Below are positions 1 through 6,271 of a DNA stretch of 8,925 nucleotides, piece by piece. The notes beneath the pieces were generated by a model. The model saw only the letters and a program-made list of their open reading frames with translations, had not been told where the DNA came from and did not search any database. The stretch is from positions 1-8,925 of the forward strand of contig JAICVC010000085.1 in assembly GCA_025935515.1 (NCBI GenBank), read 5' to 3'. Each line of letters begins with the position of its first letter. The stretch's first letter is position 1. This DNA comes from Sphingomonas sp. (GTDB lineage Bacteria > Pseudomonadota > Alphaproteobacteria > Sphingomonadales > Sphingomonadaceae). Position numbers and translations under genes: made by a program.

Positions 1-630
1 AACCGGCTCTCCGAGCATTTCATGACCGGGCTGAACGCCGTCGGCGTGCCGACGCACTTCATCCGGCGGCTGAACATGCGCGAGCAGCTCATCCGGCAGG
101 TCGAGATCGTGCCGATCGAGGTGGTCGTGCGCAACGTCGCGGCCGGCTCGCTGGTCAAGCGGCTGGGCCTCGAGGAAGGTACGCAGCTGCCGCGGACGAT
201 CATCGAATATTATTACAAGGACGACGCGCTCGGCGATCCGATGATCGCCGACGAGCATATCGCCTGCTTCGGCTGGGCGACGCAGGACGAGATGAACGAC
301 ATCGCCGACATGGCGATCCGGGTGAACGACTTCCTGTCGGGCATGTTTGCCGCGATCGGCATCCGCCTGATCGACTTCAAGCTAGAATTCGGCAGGGTGT
401 GGGACGGCGATTATGCGCGCGTTATCCTCGCCGACGAGATCAGCCCCGACGGCTGCCGCCTGTGGGACATCAAGACCAACAAGAAGCTCGACAAGGACCG
501 CTTCCGCCAGGATCTCGGCGGCGTCGAGGAGGCGTACCAGGAAGTCGCTCGGCGGCTTGGGCTGCTGCAGTCCGAAGATGAATCCGCCGTCCTCGACTTC
601 GACAAGCACCGCAAAAAGCGCGGGAGATAA
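1..630 (+). CDS. purC: Phosphoribosylaminoimidazole-succinocarboxamide synthase (SAICAR synthetase), 3' part
   Basis: This is the C-terminal 209 residues of PurC, the cytoplasmic enzyme that joins aspartate to CAIR with ATP to give SAICAR in purine synthesis. The reading frame is open from base 1 (NRLSEHFMTGLNAVG), so the true start lies before the window. Members of the family run to about 240-260 residues, so roughly 40-50 are missing; the ATG at 22 is an internal methionine. Both SAICAR synthetase signatures are visible: IVPIEVVVRNVAAGS at bases 106-150 and LIDFKLEFG at 367-393. The DEISPDGCRLWD stretch that follows belongs to the conserved active-site region. The TAA stop is at 628-630. 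In many alphaproteobacteria purS and purQ follow purC; here an unrelated small gene follows within 3 bases. Identification is secure. Confidence 0.97.
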   Translation, partial: NRLSEHFMTGLNAVGVPTHFIRRLNMREQLIRQVEIVPIEVVVRNVAAGSLVKRLGLEEGTQLPRTIIEYYYKDDALGDPMIADEHIACFGWATQDEMNDIADMAIRVNDFLSGMFAAIGIRLIDFKLEFGRVWDGDYARVILADEISPDGCRLWDIKTNKKLDKDRFRQDLGGVEEAYQEVARRLGLLQSEDESAVLDFDKHRKKRGR

Positions 631-633
631 CCG

Positions 634-1053
634 CTGTCGGAGCTGGTTTCCCGGCATGACGGCTCCGGCCGCACGGCAATTATCGACAGGGCGGGCGCAT
701 CGCTCTGGTTTTACTTGTCGCATCCCAACACGATCGCCCCGTCGAGCGACTGCTGGGTTGCAAATTTGGCCGACCAAACCCCGGACGACCTTTCGGGCTT
801 TCGCGAGGCGGGCTTGCCGCCACCGGCCCCCGCAAGCGTGTTGGAGGAAGGCGCGTCTGGCCTGCCGTCCCGCACCTCCGGATACACCATTAGTTGGTCG
901 GCAGACGGCCAGGCCGTGAGCGCTTCCATCGATGATGAGCCCATCGCCTTCATCATCGCTGACCGAAAACCGGGCTTCCACGCTTACATCAGGACCGACT
1001 GTCCCTGGGGACAGCCGTTCGACGCCAATCTGCACCGTCAACTTTTCGGCTAA
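634..1053 (+). CDS. Uncharacterised small protein downstream of purC, probable CTG start (TTG at 715 is the alternative)
   Basis: A small soluble protein of unknown function, about 139 residues from 634 or 112 from the TTG at 715. The frame is open from just after the purC stop. The segment before 715 (SELVSRHDGSGRTAIIDRAG) keeps a G/C-rich third position and reads like protein. It contains no ATG, GTG or TTG, but the CTG at 634 has GGGAG at 622-626, 7 bases upstream, inside the end of purC. I therefore prefer 634; annotation restricted to ATG/GTG/TTG would give 715. No signal peptide or membrane segment is seen. The C-terminal half (YTISWSADGQ, DDEPIAFII, CPWGQPFD) looks like a small beta-rich fold, and the layout recalls hypothetical proteins with a 'W-YL ... 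PIAFI ... GPWG' pattern; I cannot name a family. Three bases separate it from purC, so it is probably co-transcribed. Its TAA overlaps the TAG of the convergent ABM gene. Confidence 0.62.
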   Translation: MSELVSRHDGSGRTAIIDRAGASLWFYLSHPNTIAPSSDCWVANLADQTPDDLSGFREAGLPPPAPASVLEEGASGLPSRTSGYTISWSADGQAVSASIDDEPIAFIIADRKPGFHAYIRTDCPWGQPFDANLHRQLFG

Positions 1054-1352
1054 GGCTCGATCACCTCGAAATGAGTCACTTCGGGTTCCAACTCGAGCAG
1101 AAAGTCCGGGTCGAAGTCGTAATATTTCGCCTTGGTCAGCTCGTCGCCGGCGAAGCGGCGGATCGCATCGAGGTCATCCCACAACGTGAACATCTCCACG
1201 TGAACGACATCGCCCTCGCGCCGATGCAGGCACCACGCCCCGCGATTGCCTTCGGTTGAGACATAATCGGCAAGGCCGACCTCTTTCATGAGCTTGAGAT
1301 ATTGCTCGGACTTGGGGGCGGGAACCCGCCCGTGCCAGCGTCGTGCGATCAT
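1050..1352 (-). CDS. Antibiotic biosynthesis monooxygenase (ABM)-domain small protein
   Basis: A 100-residue protein of the dimeric alpha/beta-barrel (ferredoxin-like) superfamily, closest in pattern to the ABM domain. It opens MIARRWHGRVPAPKSEQYLK, then GLADYVSTEGNRGAWCLHR, a VEMFTLWDDLDAIRRFAG strand-helix unit and a C-terminal VTHFEVIE strand. This order of strand, helix, strand pair, TLW motif and helix is typical of stand-alone single-domain members, which usually act as dimers. Some are monooxygenases or haem-degrading enzymes, but most are uncharacterised, so no substrate can be given. The ATG at 1352 is supported by AAGGA (plus-strand 1361-1365), 8 bases upstream. The TAG stop (1050-1052) overlaps the stop of the convergent upstream gene. 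The gene is monocistronic and diverges from priA across a 215-base spacer. GCTAACCC on the minus strand (1394-1401) could be a -10 element, but its -35 is poor. Confidence 0.9.
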   Translation of the reverse strand: MIARRWHGRVPAPKSEQYLKLMKEVGLADYVSTEGNRGAWCLHRREGDVVHVEMFTLWDDLDAIRRFAGDELTKAKYYDFDPDFLLELEPEVTHFEVIEP

Positions 1353-1452
1353 GTGAGACGTCCTTTATCCGGCGTCCCCTCAGCCCACGTCGAGGGTTAG
1401 CATTGGTGAATGCCTACGACCACTGTCCTACAGCCGTGCAGCTATGCTCTAA

Positions 1453-1473
1453 GCGCTCCGATGATCGGAGTGC
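1453..1473. promoter_or_regulatory. 21-base near-perfect palindrome, candidate operator
   Basis: CTCCGAT-G-ATCGGAG at 1456-1470 is a perfect 7-base dyad around one central base. After one G/T mismatch the symmetry continues for two more pairs (GC/GC), giving 21 bases. It lies midway between the divergent ABM gene and priA, about 100 bases from each start, a reasonable place for a dimeric regulator. The dyad is seen directly; the operator role is inferred and no cognate regulator is encoded in the window. There is no T run, so it is not an intrinsic terminator. Confidence 0.4.
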
Positions 1474-1517
1474 ACCTGCCAATTCATGGCTCGCAACTGG
1501 CCTCCCCTCTCGCGGGT

Positions 1518-1533
1518 GCGTGCGCGCGCACGC
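1518..1533. repeat. 16-base perfect GC-only-core palindrome upstream of priA
   Basis: GCGTGCGCGCGCACGC is a perfect palindrome 34 bases before the priA ATG. It is an alternating purine-pyrimidine run around a (GC)n core, so it could arise from low complexity in GC-rich DNA or adopt cruciform or Z-type structure. It may sit in the priA leader or promoter region. No function can be assigned from sequence alone. Confidence 0.35.
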
Positions 1534-1543
1534 GTAGGACCAC

Positions 1544-1559
1544 GAACTTTGTGAACTTT
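1544..1559 (+). repeat. Short direct repeat GAACTTT x2 just before priA
   Basis: GAACTTT occurs at 1544-1550 and again at 1553-1559, a 9-base period ending 8 bases before the priA start. It replaces any clear Shine-Dalgarno sequence: GAGG at 1563-1566 is only one base from the ATG, too close for normal spacing. The repeat may be chance or a binding site overlapping the translation start region. Confidence 0.3.
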
Positions 1560-1567
1560 CGCGAGGC

Positions 1568-3736
1568 ATGACCCTGCGCCGAGCTCGTGTCGTCACCTTG
1601 AATGCCGCGCTCGGGCCGCTCGATTACCGGGTGCCCGAGGGCATGGCCGTCGAGCCAGGGTCGGTCGTTGTCGCGCCGCTTGGCCCCCGGCAGTTGCTCG
1701 GCGTCGCGTGGGAAGCTGAGCGGCTGCCGACCAACGAGGTACCCGACAGCCGGCTGCGCCCTCTGGCGGGCGTCGTGGCGGTTCGGCCGATCGCCGTACC
1801 GTTGCGGCGGCTATGCGAATGGACGGCAGATTATTATCTGGCGCCGCTCGCCTCGGTGCTGCGGATGGTGCTGCCATCCTCCGCGGCGCTCGATGGTCCT
1901 CGGCAGCTCACCGAATATCGGCCCACTGGCCATGCCCCCGACCGCCTGACACCCCAGCGCGAGAAGGCTCTCGCTGCGCTTGAAGGAAGGCAGGGTACCA
2001 TCCGTGAGCTCGCCGACCATGCCGGCGTGAGCGACGCGGTGCTGCGCGGTCTGGTAAATGCCGGCGCACTCGAAGCCGTGACGGTCGATGCCGACCGGCC
2101 GCTCGCCTGCCCGGATCCCGAGTTTGCACCGCCGGACCTCAACGACGATCAGCGGGAGGCTGCAGCGAGCCTCGCGTTAGCCGTCGGCAATGGTTTCGAC
2201 CCGGTGCTGCTCGACGGAGTCACCGGCTCGGGCAAGACCGAGGTCTATTTCGAGGCGATCGCCGAATGCCTGCGCCAGGGAAAGCAGGCGCTGGTCCTGC
2301 TGCCCGAGATCGCGCTGACCGAACCGTTCCTCAAGCGGTTCGAAGCGCGGTTCGGCTGCGCGCCCGTCGCCTGGCATTCGGACCTGCGTTCGTCACAGCG
2401 GCGGCGCGCCTGGCGCGGGATCGCCAGCGGCGAGGCGACGGTCACCGTCGGCGCCCGCTCGGCACTGTTCCTACCCTACCCAAACCTCGGCTTGATCGTT
2501 GTCGACGAAGCGCATGAGCCAAGTTTCAAGCAGGAGGACGGGGTCCAGTATCACGCCCGCGACACCGCCGTGATGCGCGCGAGGTTCGAGGGCATCCCGG
2601 TGATCCTCTCGACCGCGACCCCGCCAATCGAAAGCCGGCACATGGTCGAGCTCGGCCGCTACCGCGAAGTCGCCCTTCCGGTGCGCTTCGCCGGCGCGTC
2701 GCTGCCCAACATTGCCGCGATCGACCTAACGCAGGACCCGCCGCCGCGCGGGCGGTGGCTGGCGCCGCAGCTGGTCAGCGAGATGCAAGCCAATCTGGAT
2801 CGAGGTGAGCAATCTTTGCTCTTCCTTAACCGGCGCGGGTTCGCACCGCTCACGCTCTGCCGCCACTGCGGCCACCGTTTCCAATGCCCGAACTGCACCG
2901 CCTGGATGGTCGAGCACCGGCTGATGCACCGGCTCGCCTGCCACCATTGCGGCCACGTCATGCCGCCGCCCAAGGCTTGCCCGGAGTGCGGCGAGGAAGA
3001 CAGCCTGGTCGCCTGCGGTCCGGGCGTGGAGCGGATCGCCGACGAGGTGACCGAGCTCTTCCCCGAAGCGCGCACGGCGATCGTCACGAGCGACACCATC
3101 TGGTCGCCGCTCCGCGCGGCCGAGTTCGTCGGGGCGATGGAAGCCGGCGCGATCGACGTCGTCGTCGGCACGCAGCTGGTCACCAAGGGCTACCACTTCC
3201 CCAACCTGACGCTGGTCGGCGTGGTCGATGCCGACCTCGGCCTCGCCGGCGGCGACCTGCGCGCCGCCGAACGCAGCTTCCAGCAGATCCAGCAGGTCGC
3301 CGGCCGCGCGGGCCGCGGCGACAAGCCCGGCCGGGTCTACGTCCAGACCCACGATCCCGATGCGCCGGTCATCGCCGCATTGGTGAAAGGCGATGCTGCG
3401 GGGTTTTACGCGGCTGAAACCGAGGCTCGGCGCGAGGCGGCGATGCCGCCGTTCGGGCGGCTCGCCGCGATCGTCGTTTCGGCCGAAGACTCGTCCGAAG
3501 CCGAAGCGGTCGCCCGCCGCATCGGTCACGCCGCGCCCGGGGTCGACGGCATGGCGGTCTTTGGCCCCGCCCCGGCTCCGCTCGCCATGCTTCGCGGCCG
3601 TCATCGCCAGCGCCTGCTGGTCCATGCCCGCCGTAGCCTCGACGTGCAGGACGTGATCCGCGACTGGCTCGCGGCCCTCGACTGGAGCAGCAAGGTCCGG
3701 GTCAGCGTCGACGTCGACCCCTACAGCTTCATTTGA
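1568..3736 (+). CDS. priA: Primosomal protein N' (replication restart helicase PriA)
   Basis: A complete 722-residue PriA, close to the usual length (about 730 in E. coli). PriA recognises abandoned forks and D-loops, unwinds 3' to 5' and loads the replicative helicase. Order seen: N-terminal 3'-DNA-end-binding domain (residues 1 to about 110, with GPLDYRVPEGMAVEPGSVVV), winged-helix region (about 125-175), Walker A GVTGSGKT (217-224, Lys223), Walker B DEAH box (313-316), and the aromatic-rich loop after it (PSFKQEDGVQYHARD). The zinc-binding cysteines are C431, C434, C440, C443, C458, C461, C471 and C474. Motif V (TQLVTKGYHFPNLTLVGVVD) and motif VI (QQVAGRAGRGDKPG) complete the helicase core. 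All eight zinc ligands are present, so the protein looks intact. The ATG is the only reasonable start: an in-frame TAG lies at 1535-1537 with no start codon between. The ribosome site is weak. It stands alone as a transcript unit; the next gene begins 72 bases on. Confidence 0.98.
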   Translation: MTLRRARVVTLNAALGPLDYRVPEGMAVEPGSVVVAPLGPRQLLGVAWEAERLPTNEVPDSRLRPLAGVVAVRPIAVPLRRLCEWTADYYLAPLASVLRMVLPSSAALDGPRQLTEYRPTGHAPDRLTPQREKALAALEGRQGTIRELADHAGVSDAVLRGLVNAGALEAVTVDADRPLACPDPEFAPPDLNDDQREAAASLALAVGNGFDPVLLDGVTGSGKTEVYFEAIAECLRQGKQALVLLPEIALTEPFLKRFEARFGCAPVAWHSDLRSSQRRRAWRGIASGEATVTVGARSALFLPYPNLGLIVVDEAHEPSFKQEDGVQYHARDTAVMRARFEGIPVILSTATPPIESRHMVELGRYREVALPVRFAGASLPNIAAIDLTQDPPPRGRWLAPQLVSEMQANLDRGEQSLLFLNRRGFAPLTLCRHCGHRFQCPNCTAWMVEHRLMHRLACHHCGHVMPPPKACPECGEEDSLVACGPGVERIADEVTELFPEARTAIVTSDTIWSPLRAAEFVGAMEAGAIDVVVGTQLVTKGYHFPNLTLVGVVDADLGLAGGDLRAAERSFQQIQQVAGRAGRGDKPGRVYVQTHDPDAPVIAALVKGDAAGFYAAETEARREAAMPPFGRLAAIVVSAEDSSEAEAVARRIGHAAPGVDGMAVFGPAPAPLAMLRGRHRQRLLVHARRSLDVQDVIRDWLAALDWSSKVRVSVDVDPYSFI

Positions 3737-3757
3737 AAAGCGTTCGATCAAAGTCAT

Positions 3758-3785
3758 TTGCGTCCGCACCCTCTCGCGCTAGCCT
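3758..3785 (+). promoter_or_regulatory. Candidate promoter for the metallopeptidase gene (alphaproteobacterial type)
   Basis: TTGCGTC (3758-3764), 13 bases, then GCTAGCCT (3778-3785) matches the Caulobacter-type housekeeping pattern TTGACGS-N10-14-GCTANAWC well at the -35 core and at GCTA. It lies in the 72-base gap after priA, with the gene start 23 bases beyond the -10, which would give a short leader carrying the ribosome site. The match is seen; activity is inferred. Confidence 0.5.
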
Positions 3786-3808
3786 GGATTCGCCGAAAAG
3801 GGGGATCG

Positions 3809-5335
3809 ATGCGTTTTCTGTCCTGTCTCGCTGGCGTCGCCGCCATGGCTCCATTGGCGCCCGCGGCCGCAGCATGGAACATCGCCCAGTCAAAGCACTT
3901 CGTCATCTACGCGGACGACAACCCAAAACGCCTGGCCGAGTTTGCCACACAGCTCGAGCGGTTCGACCAGGCAGTCCGCCTCGCCACGAACATGCAGGAT
4001 CCGGTAATCGGCAAGGGCAATCGTTTGACGGTGTTCGTCGTGCCGACCGAAAAAGACGTTCGGTCGATCATCGGTGACAAAACGGGGTTCTTCGCGGGTT
4101 TCTACATTGGGCGCATTTCGGGCTCGCTCGCTTACGTTCCAAGGCGAATGGACACCGATGATCCCGATCAGAATTCGATCTTCTTCCACGAATACACGCA
4201 CCATCTGATGAAGCAGGAACTCGAGCGGCCATACCCCGAGTGGTACGTCGAGGGTTATGCCGAGTTCTTCTCGACCCCGCAGTTCGACCGGGACGGGTCC
4301 GTGTGGCTTGGCCGCGTTGTAAAAGGGCGAGCCTTTGGCCTGATCGAGGGGCCGCAATTGGCCCTCGAGACTCTCTTTAAAGGCATGCAGTCGGGCATGA
4401 CCAACGCACAGCGCGACGTCTATTACGGACGCAGCTGGCTTTTGACGCATTACCTTCAGCTCGACAGCCATCGGAGGGGCCAGCTTTCGGCATATCTGGC
4501 GGCGATGGAGAGGGGCGCATCTTCGCTTGATGCTGCCCGCGAAGCCTTCGGCGACCTTGCTCAACTCGACAAGGATCTCAATGCCTATGAAAACAAGCGG
4601 CTCACGATGTTCCAGGTCGCCGCATCGGCCATTCACGTGGGGCCGATTTCGGTCAGTCCCTTAAGCGCCGGTGCTTCGCAGGTCATTCTGGCTCGAGCGC
4701 GGATAAAATATGGGACGAAGTCGCCTGAAACCGAGCGCCTGGCGGCTGGGGTCAGGAACGTTGAAGCACAGTTTCCCGGCGACGAACTCGTCGAGACGAC
4801 GCTCGCCGAAGCCGAACTCGCCCTTGGACGTGGACAGGCCGCGGAAGGTGCGTCCGAACGCGCATTGAGGACCAATCCCCAAAGTACCGATGCGATGGTG
4901 CTGAAAGCACGCGCAATGTCGGAGCTTGCCGATGCGAGCGACGGACCGGCGCGGCATGCAAAGTTCGAGGAAGCGCGGCGCGACCTCATTGCTGCCAATA
5001 AGCTCGACACCGAGGATCCCGAACCGCTCTATGAATTCTATCGGACATTCCTGCGCGAAGGAATCAGGCCGAACGCCAATGCGCTCGCGGCACTTCATTA
5101 CGCGTCTGATCTGGCGCCTCAGGATCTTGGCGTCCGCATGAATTCGGCGATCGCTTATCTCAACGAAGGCAAGCCCAGGGAAGCGCGGGCAACGCTGACA
5201 GTAGTCGCCTTTTCCCCGCACGTCGGGCAGATGGGCGAAGTCGCGAAACGAATGATCGCGGCCATCGACCAGGGCCGTCCAAAGGAAGCACTCGGCGAAC
5301 TGAGGCGTCCAATGTCGCCACCGACCGCAAACTAA
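3809..5335 (+). CDS. Exported zinc metallopeptidase-like protein (peptidase MA-like/DUF1570 type) with TPR-like C-terminus
   Basis: 508 residues from the ATG at 3809, which has AAAAGGGGG at 3797-3805 just upstream. A TTG at 3758 would add 17 residues ahead of the signal peptide and overlaps the -35 candidate, so I reject it. Residues 1-22 (MRFLSCLAGVAAMAPLAPAA...) form a signal peptide with likely cleavage after an AAA-A run before W23, so it is probably periplasmic. The catalytic-type motif HEYTHH starts at H127 (zinc ligands H127 and H131, base E128). WYVEGYAEFF follows, with E148 as the probable third ligand, as in gluzincins. The C-terminal half is alpha-helical with TPR-like units (about 335-375, with LAEAELALGRGQAAEGASERA, and about 440-490, with SAIAYLNEGKPREARATL). 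Substrate is unknown. It recalls sphingomonad proteins annotated DUF1570 or peptidase MA-like. The active-site residues are intact. Its TAA interlocks with the stop of the convergent CPBP gene. Confidence 0.88.
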   Translation: MRFLSCLAGVAAMAPLAPAAAAWNIAQSKHFVIYADDNPKRLAEFATQLERFDQAVRLATNMQDPVIGKGNRLTVFVVPTEKDVRSIIGDKTGFFAGFYIGRISGSLAYVPRRMDTDDPDQNSIFFHEYTHHLMKQELERPYPEWYVEGYAEFFSTPQFDRDGSVWLGRVVKGRAFGLIEGPQLALETLFKGMQSGMTNAQRDVYYGRSWLLTHYLQLDSHRRGQLSAYLAAMERGASSLDAAREAFGDLAQLDKDLNAYENKRLTMFQVAASAIHVGPISVSPLSAGASQVILARARIKYGTKSPETERLAAGVRNVEAQFPGDELVETTLAEAELALGRGQAAEGASERALRTNPQSTDAMVLKARAMSELADASDGPARHAKFEEARRDLIAANKLDTEDPEPLYEFYRTFLREGIRPNANALAALHYASDLAPQDLGVRMNSAIAYLNEGKPREARATLTVVAFSPHVGQMGEVAKRMIAAIDQGRPKEALGELRRPMSPPTAN

Positions 5336-6219
5336 CGCTCCAAGCCCCGCCTCCACCAGGGGTGAACGAGCTGCCCACGCTTCACGGCCAGCCACACCAG
5401 CACGACACCGGCCGCGGTGGCGATCGTGATGCTGATCAGTGAGGCTTCGAGACCGAATCCGCCCCCACTCAGGAAGTCCGGGCCCTGCAGACTCGCTTCG
5501 ACCAGGCCATGGGCATCATTGCCCGAGACGGGAATGTCGAAAATTTCGCCCTGGGTCAGGTTCCACGACGCGTGGATGCCCATCGGAAACCACAGGCGCC
5601 TCGTCAGTATGTAGGCACCACCGAGCAAGACGCCGCCCTCGAGCATGATGCCGACGGTGGAAAGGACGTCGGCGCTTGGGTTGTCCATGTGCGACAGGCC
5701 GAACAGCAGCGAGGAAAGGAACAGCGCGGCCCAGCTCCCGGCAAACTCTTCGATCCAGCGGAACAGGATGGCGCGATAGATGATCTCCTCGGCGATCGCA
5801 GGGAACAGGCCCGTGCGGACGAGCGACGGCAACAGGTCGCTATCGTCGCCGGCACCGTGCAGCCGATAGATTCCAATCAAGGCCGCGACCCCGACGATCA
5901 GGGCGAAAAGTGACGCGCCGATGCCCAGCCCGGCTCCCAGCTGGCGAAGAGCGCCAGGGCCCGACAGGTCATCATGCTTTCTCGCGCCGAGGTGCCGGAC
6001 GACCAGTTTGTAGCTCGCCAGGATCACGACGGCGACGGCGAGCTGAGAAGCGACCGCGGCAATTGTCGATGACGGGAGCATTCTCTCGAGCAATCCGGCC
6101 ACAAGTCCGGCCGGCGCCATGATCGCGGCGAACGCCAGCAGCATGGTGACAAGCGGAAAGTCGACCACACGCCGGAGGGATGAAAACCATTCGCTCTTAG
6201 CCGGATCCGGTGAACTCAC
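5332..6219 (-). CDS. CPBP family intramembrane glutamic endopeptidase (Abi/CAAX-type)
   Basis: 295 residues, a multi-pass inner-membrane protein. The family's three motifs are present: EEIIYR (E144, E145, R149), the LLFGLSH helix ending at H177, and HASWN (H216, N220). These form the intramembrane active site of CAAX prenyl protease Rce1 relatives; bacterial members cleave membrane proteins or take part in bacteriocin immunity, and this one's substrate is unknown. Hydrophobic segments are seen near residues 21-42, 52-75, 95-117, 160-180, 188-205 and 258-279. I chose the GTG at 6219 because GGGGGAGG lies just upstream and because the ATG at 6351 would add a polar 44-residue tail and overlap the end of ada by 80 bases. 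It is the last gene of the DUF1203-ada-CPBP cluster, 52 bases after ada, and its TAG overlaps the stop of the metallopeptidase gene. Confidence 0.92.
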   Translation of the reverse strand: MSSPDPAKSEWFSSLRRVVDFPLVTMLLAFAAIMAPAGLVAGLLERMLPSSTIAAVASQLAVAVVILASYKLVVRHLGARKHDDLSGPGALRQLGAGLGIGASLFALIVGVAALIGIYRLHGAGDDSDLLPSLVRTGLFPAIAEEIIYRAILFRWIEEFAGSWAALFLSSLLFGLSHMDNPSADVLSTVGIMLEGGVLLGGAYILTRRLWFPMGIHASWNLTQGEIFDIPVSGNDAHGLVEASLQGPDFLSGGGFGLEASLISITIATAAGVVLVWLAVKRGQLVHPWWRRGLER

Positions 6220-6236
6220 GCCCCTCCCCCTTCGGT

Positions 6237-6260
6237 CCACCCTAAATCCGGCCAGGGTGG
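6237..6260 (-). promoter_or_regulatory. Intercistronic hairpin between ada and the CPBP gene
   Basis: A perfect 7-base inverted repeat (CCACCCT / AGGGTGG) encloses a 10-base loop in the 52-base gap. In the minus-strand transcript it ends 17 bases before the GTG, with the purine-rich ribosome site between them. There is no T run after it, so it is not an intrinsic terminator. A role in mRNA processing, stability or translation of the last gene is inferred. Confidence 0.4.
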
Positions 6261-6271
6261 CAGGACAAAGT

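Noticed and set aside
382..1041. Open frame of 219 codons on the minus strand across the end of purC and the next gene
   Set aside because: It spans two plus-strand coding regions, one of them certain, and its product resembles no family.
1453..1473. Intrinsic terminator at the 21-base dyad
   Set aside because: No T run follows on either strand and no gene ends nearby; an operator-type site is more likely.
2726..3769. Open frame of 347 codons on the minus strand within priA
   Set aside because: It lies wholly opposite the priA helicase core and has a low-complexity shadow-type composition with no motif.
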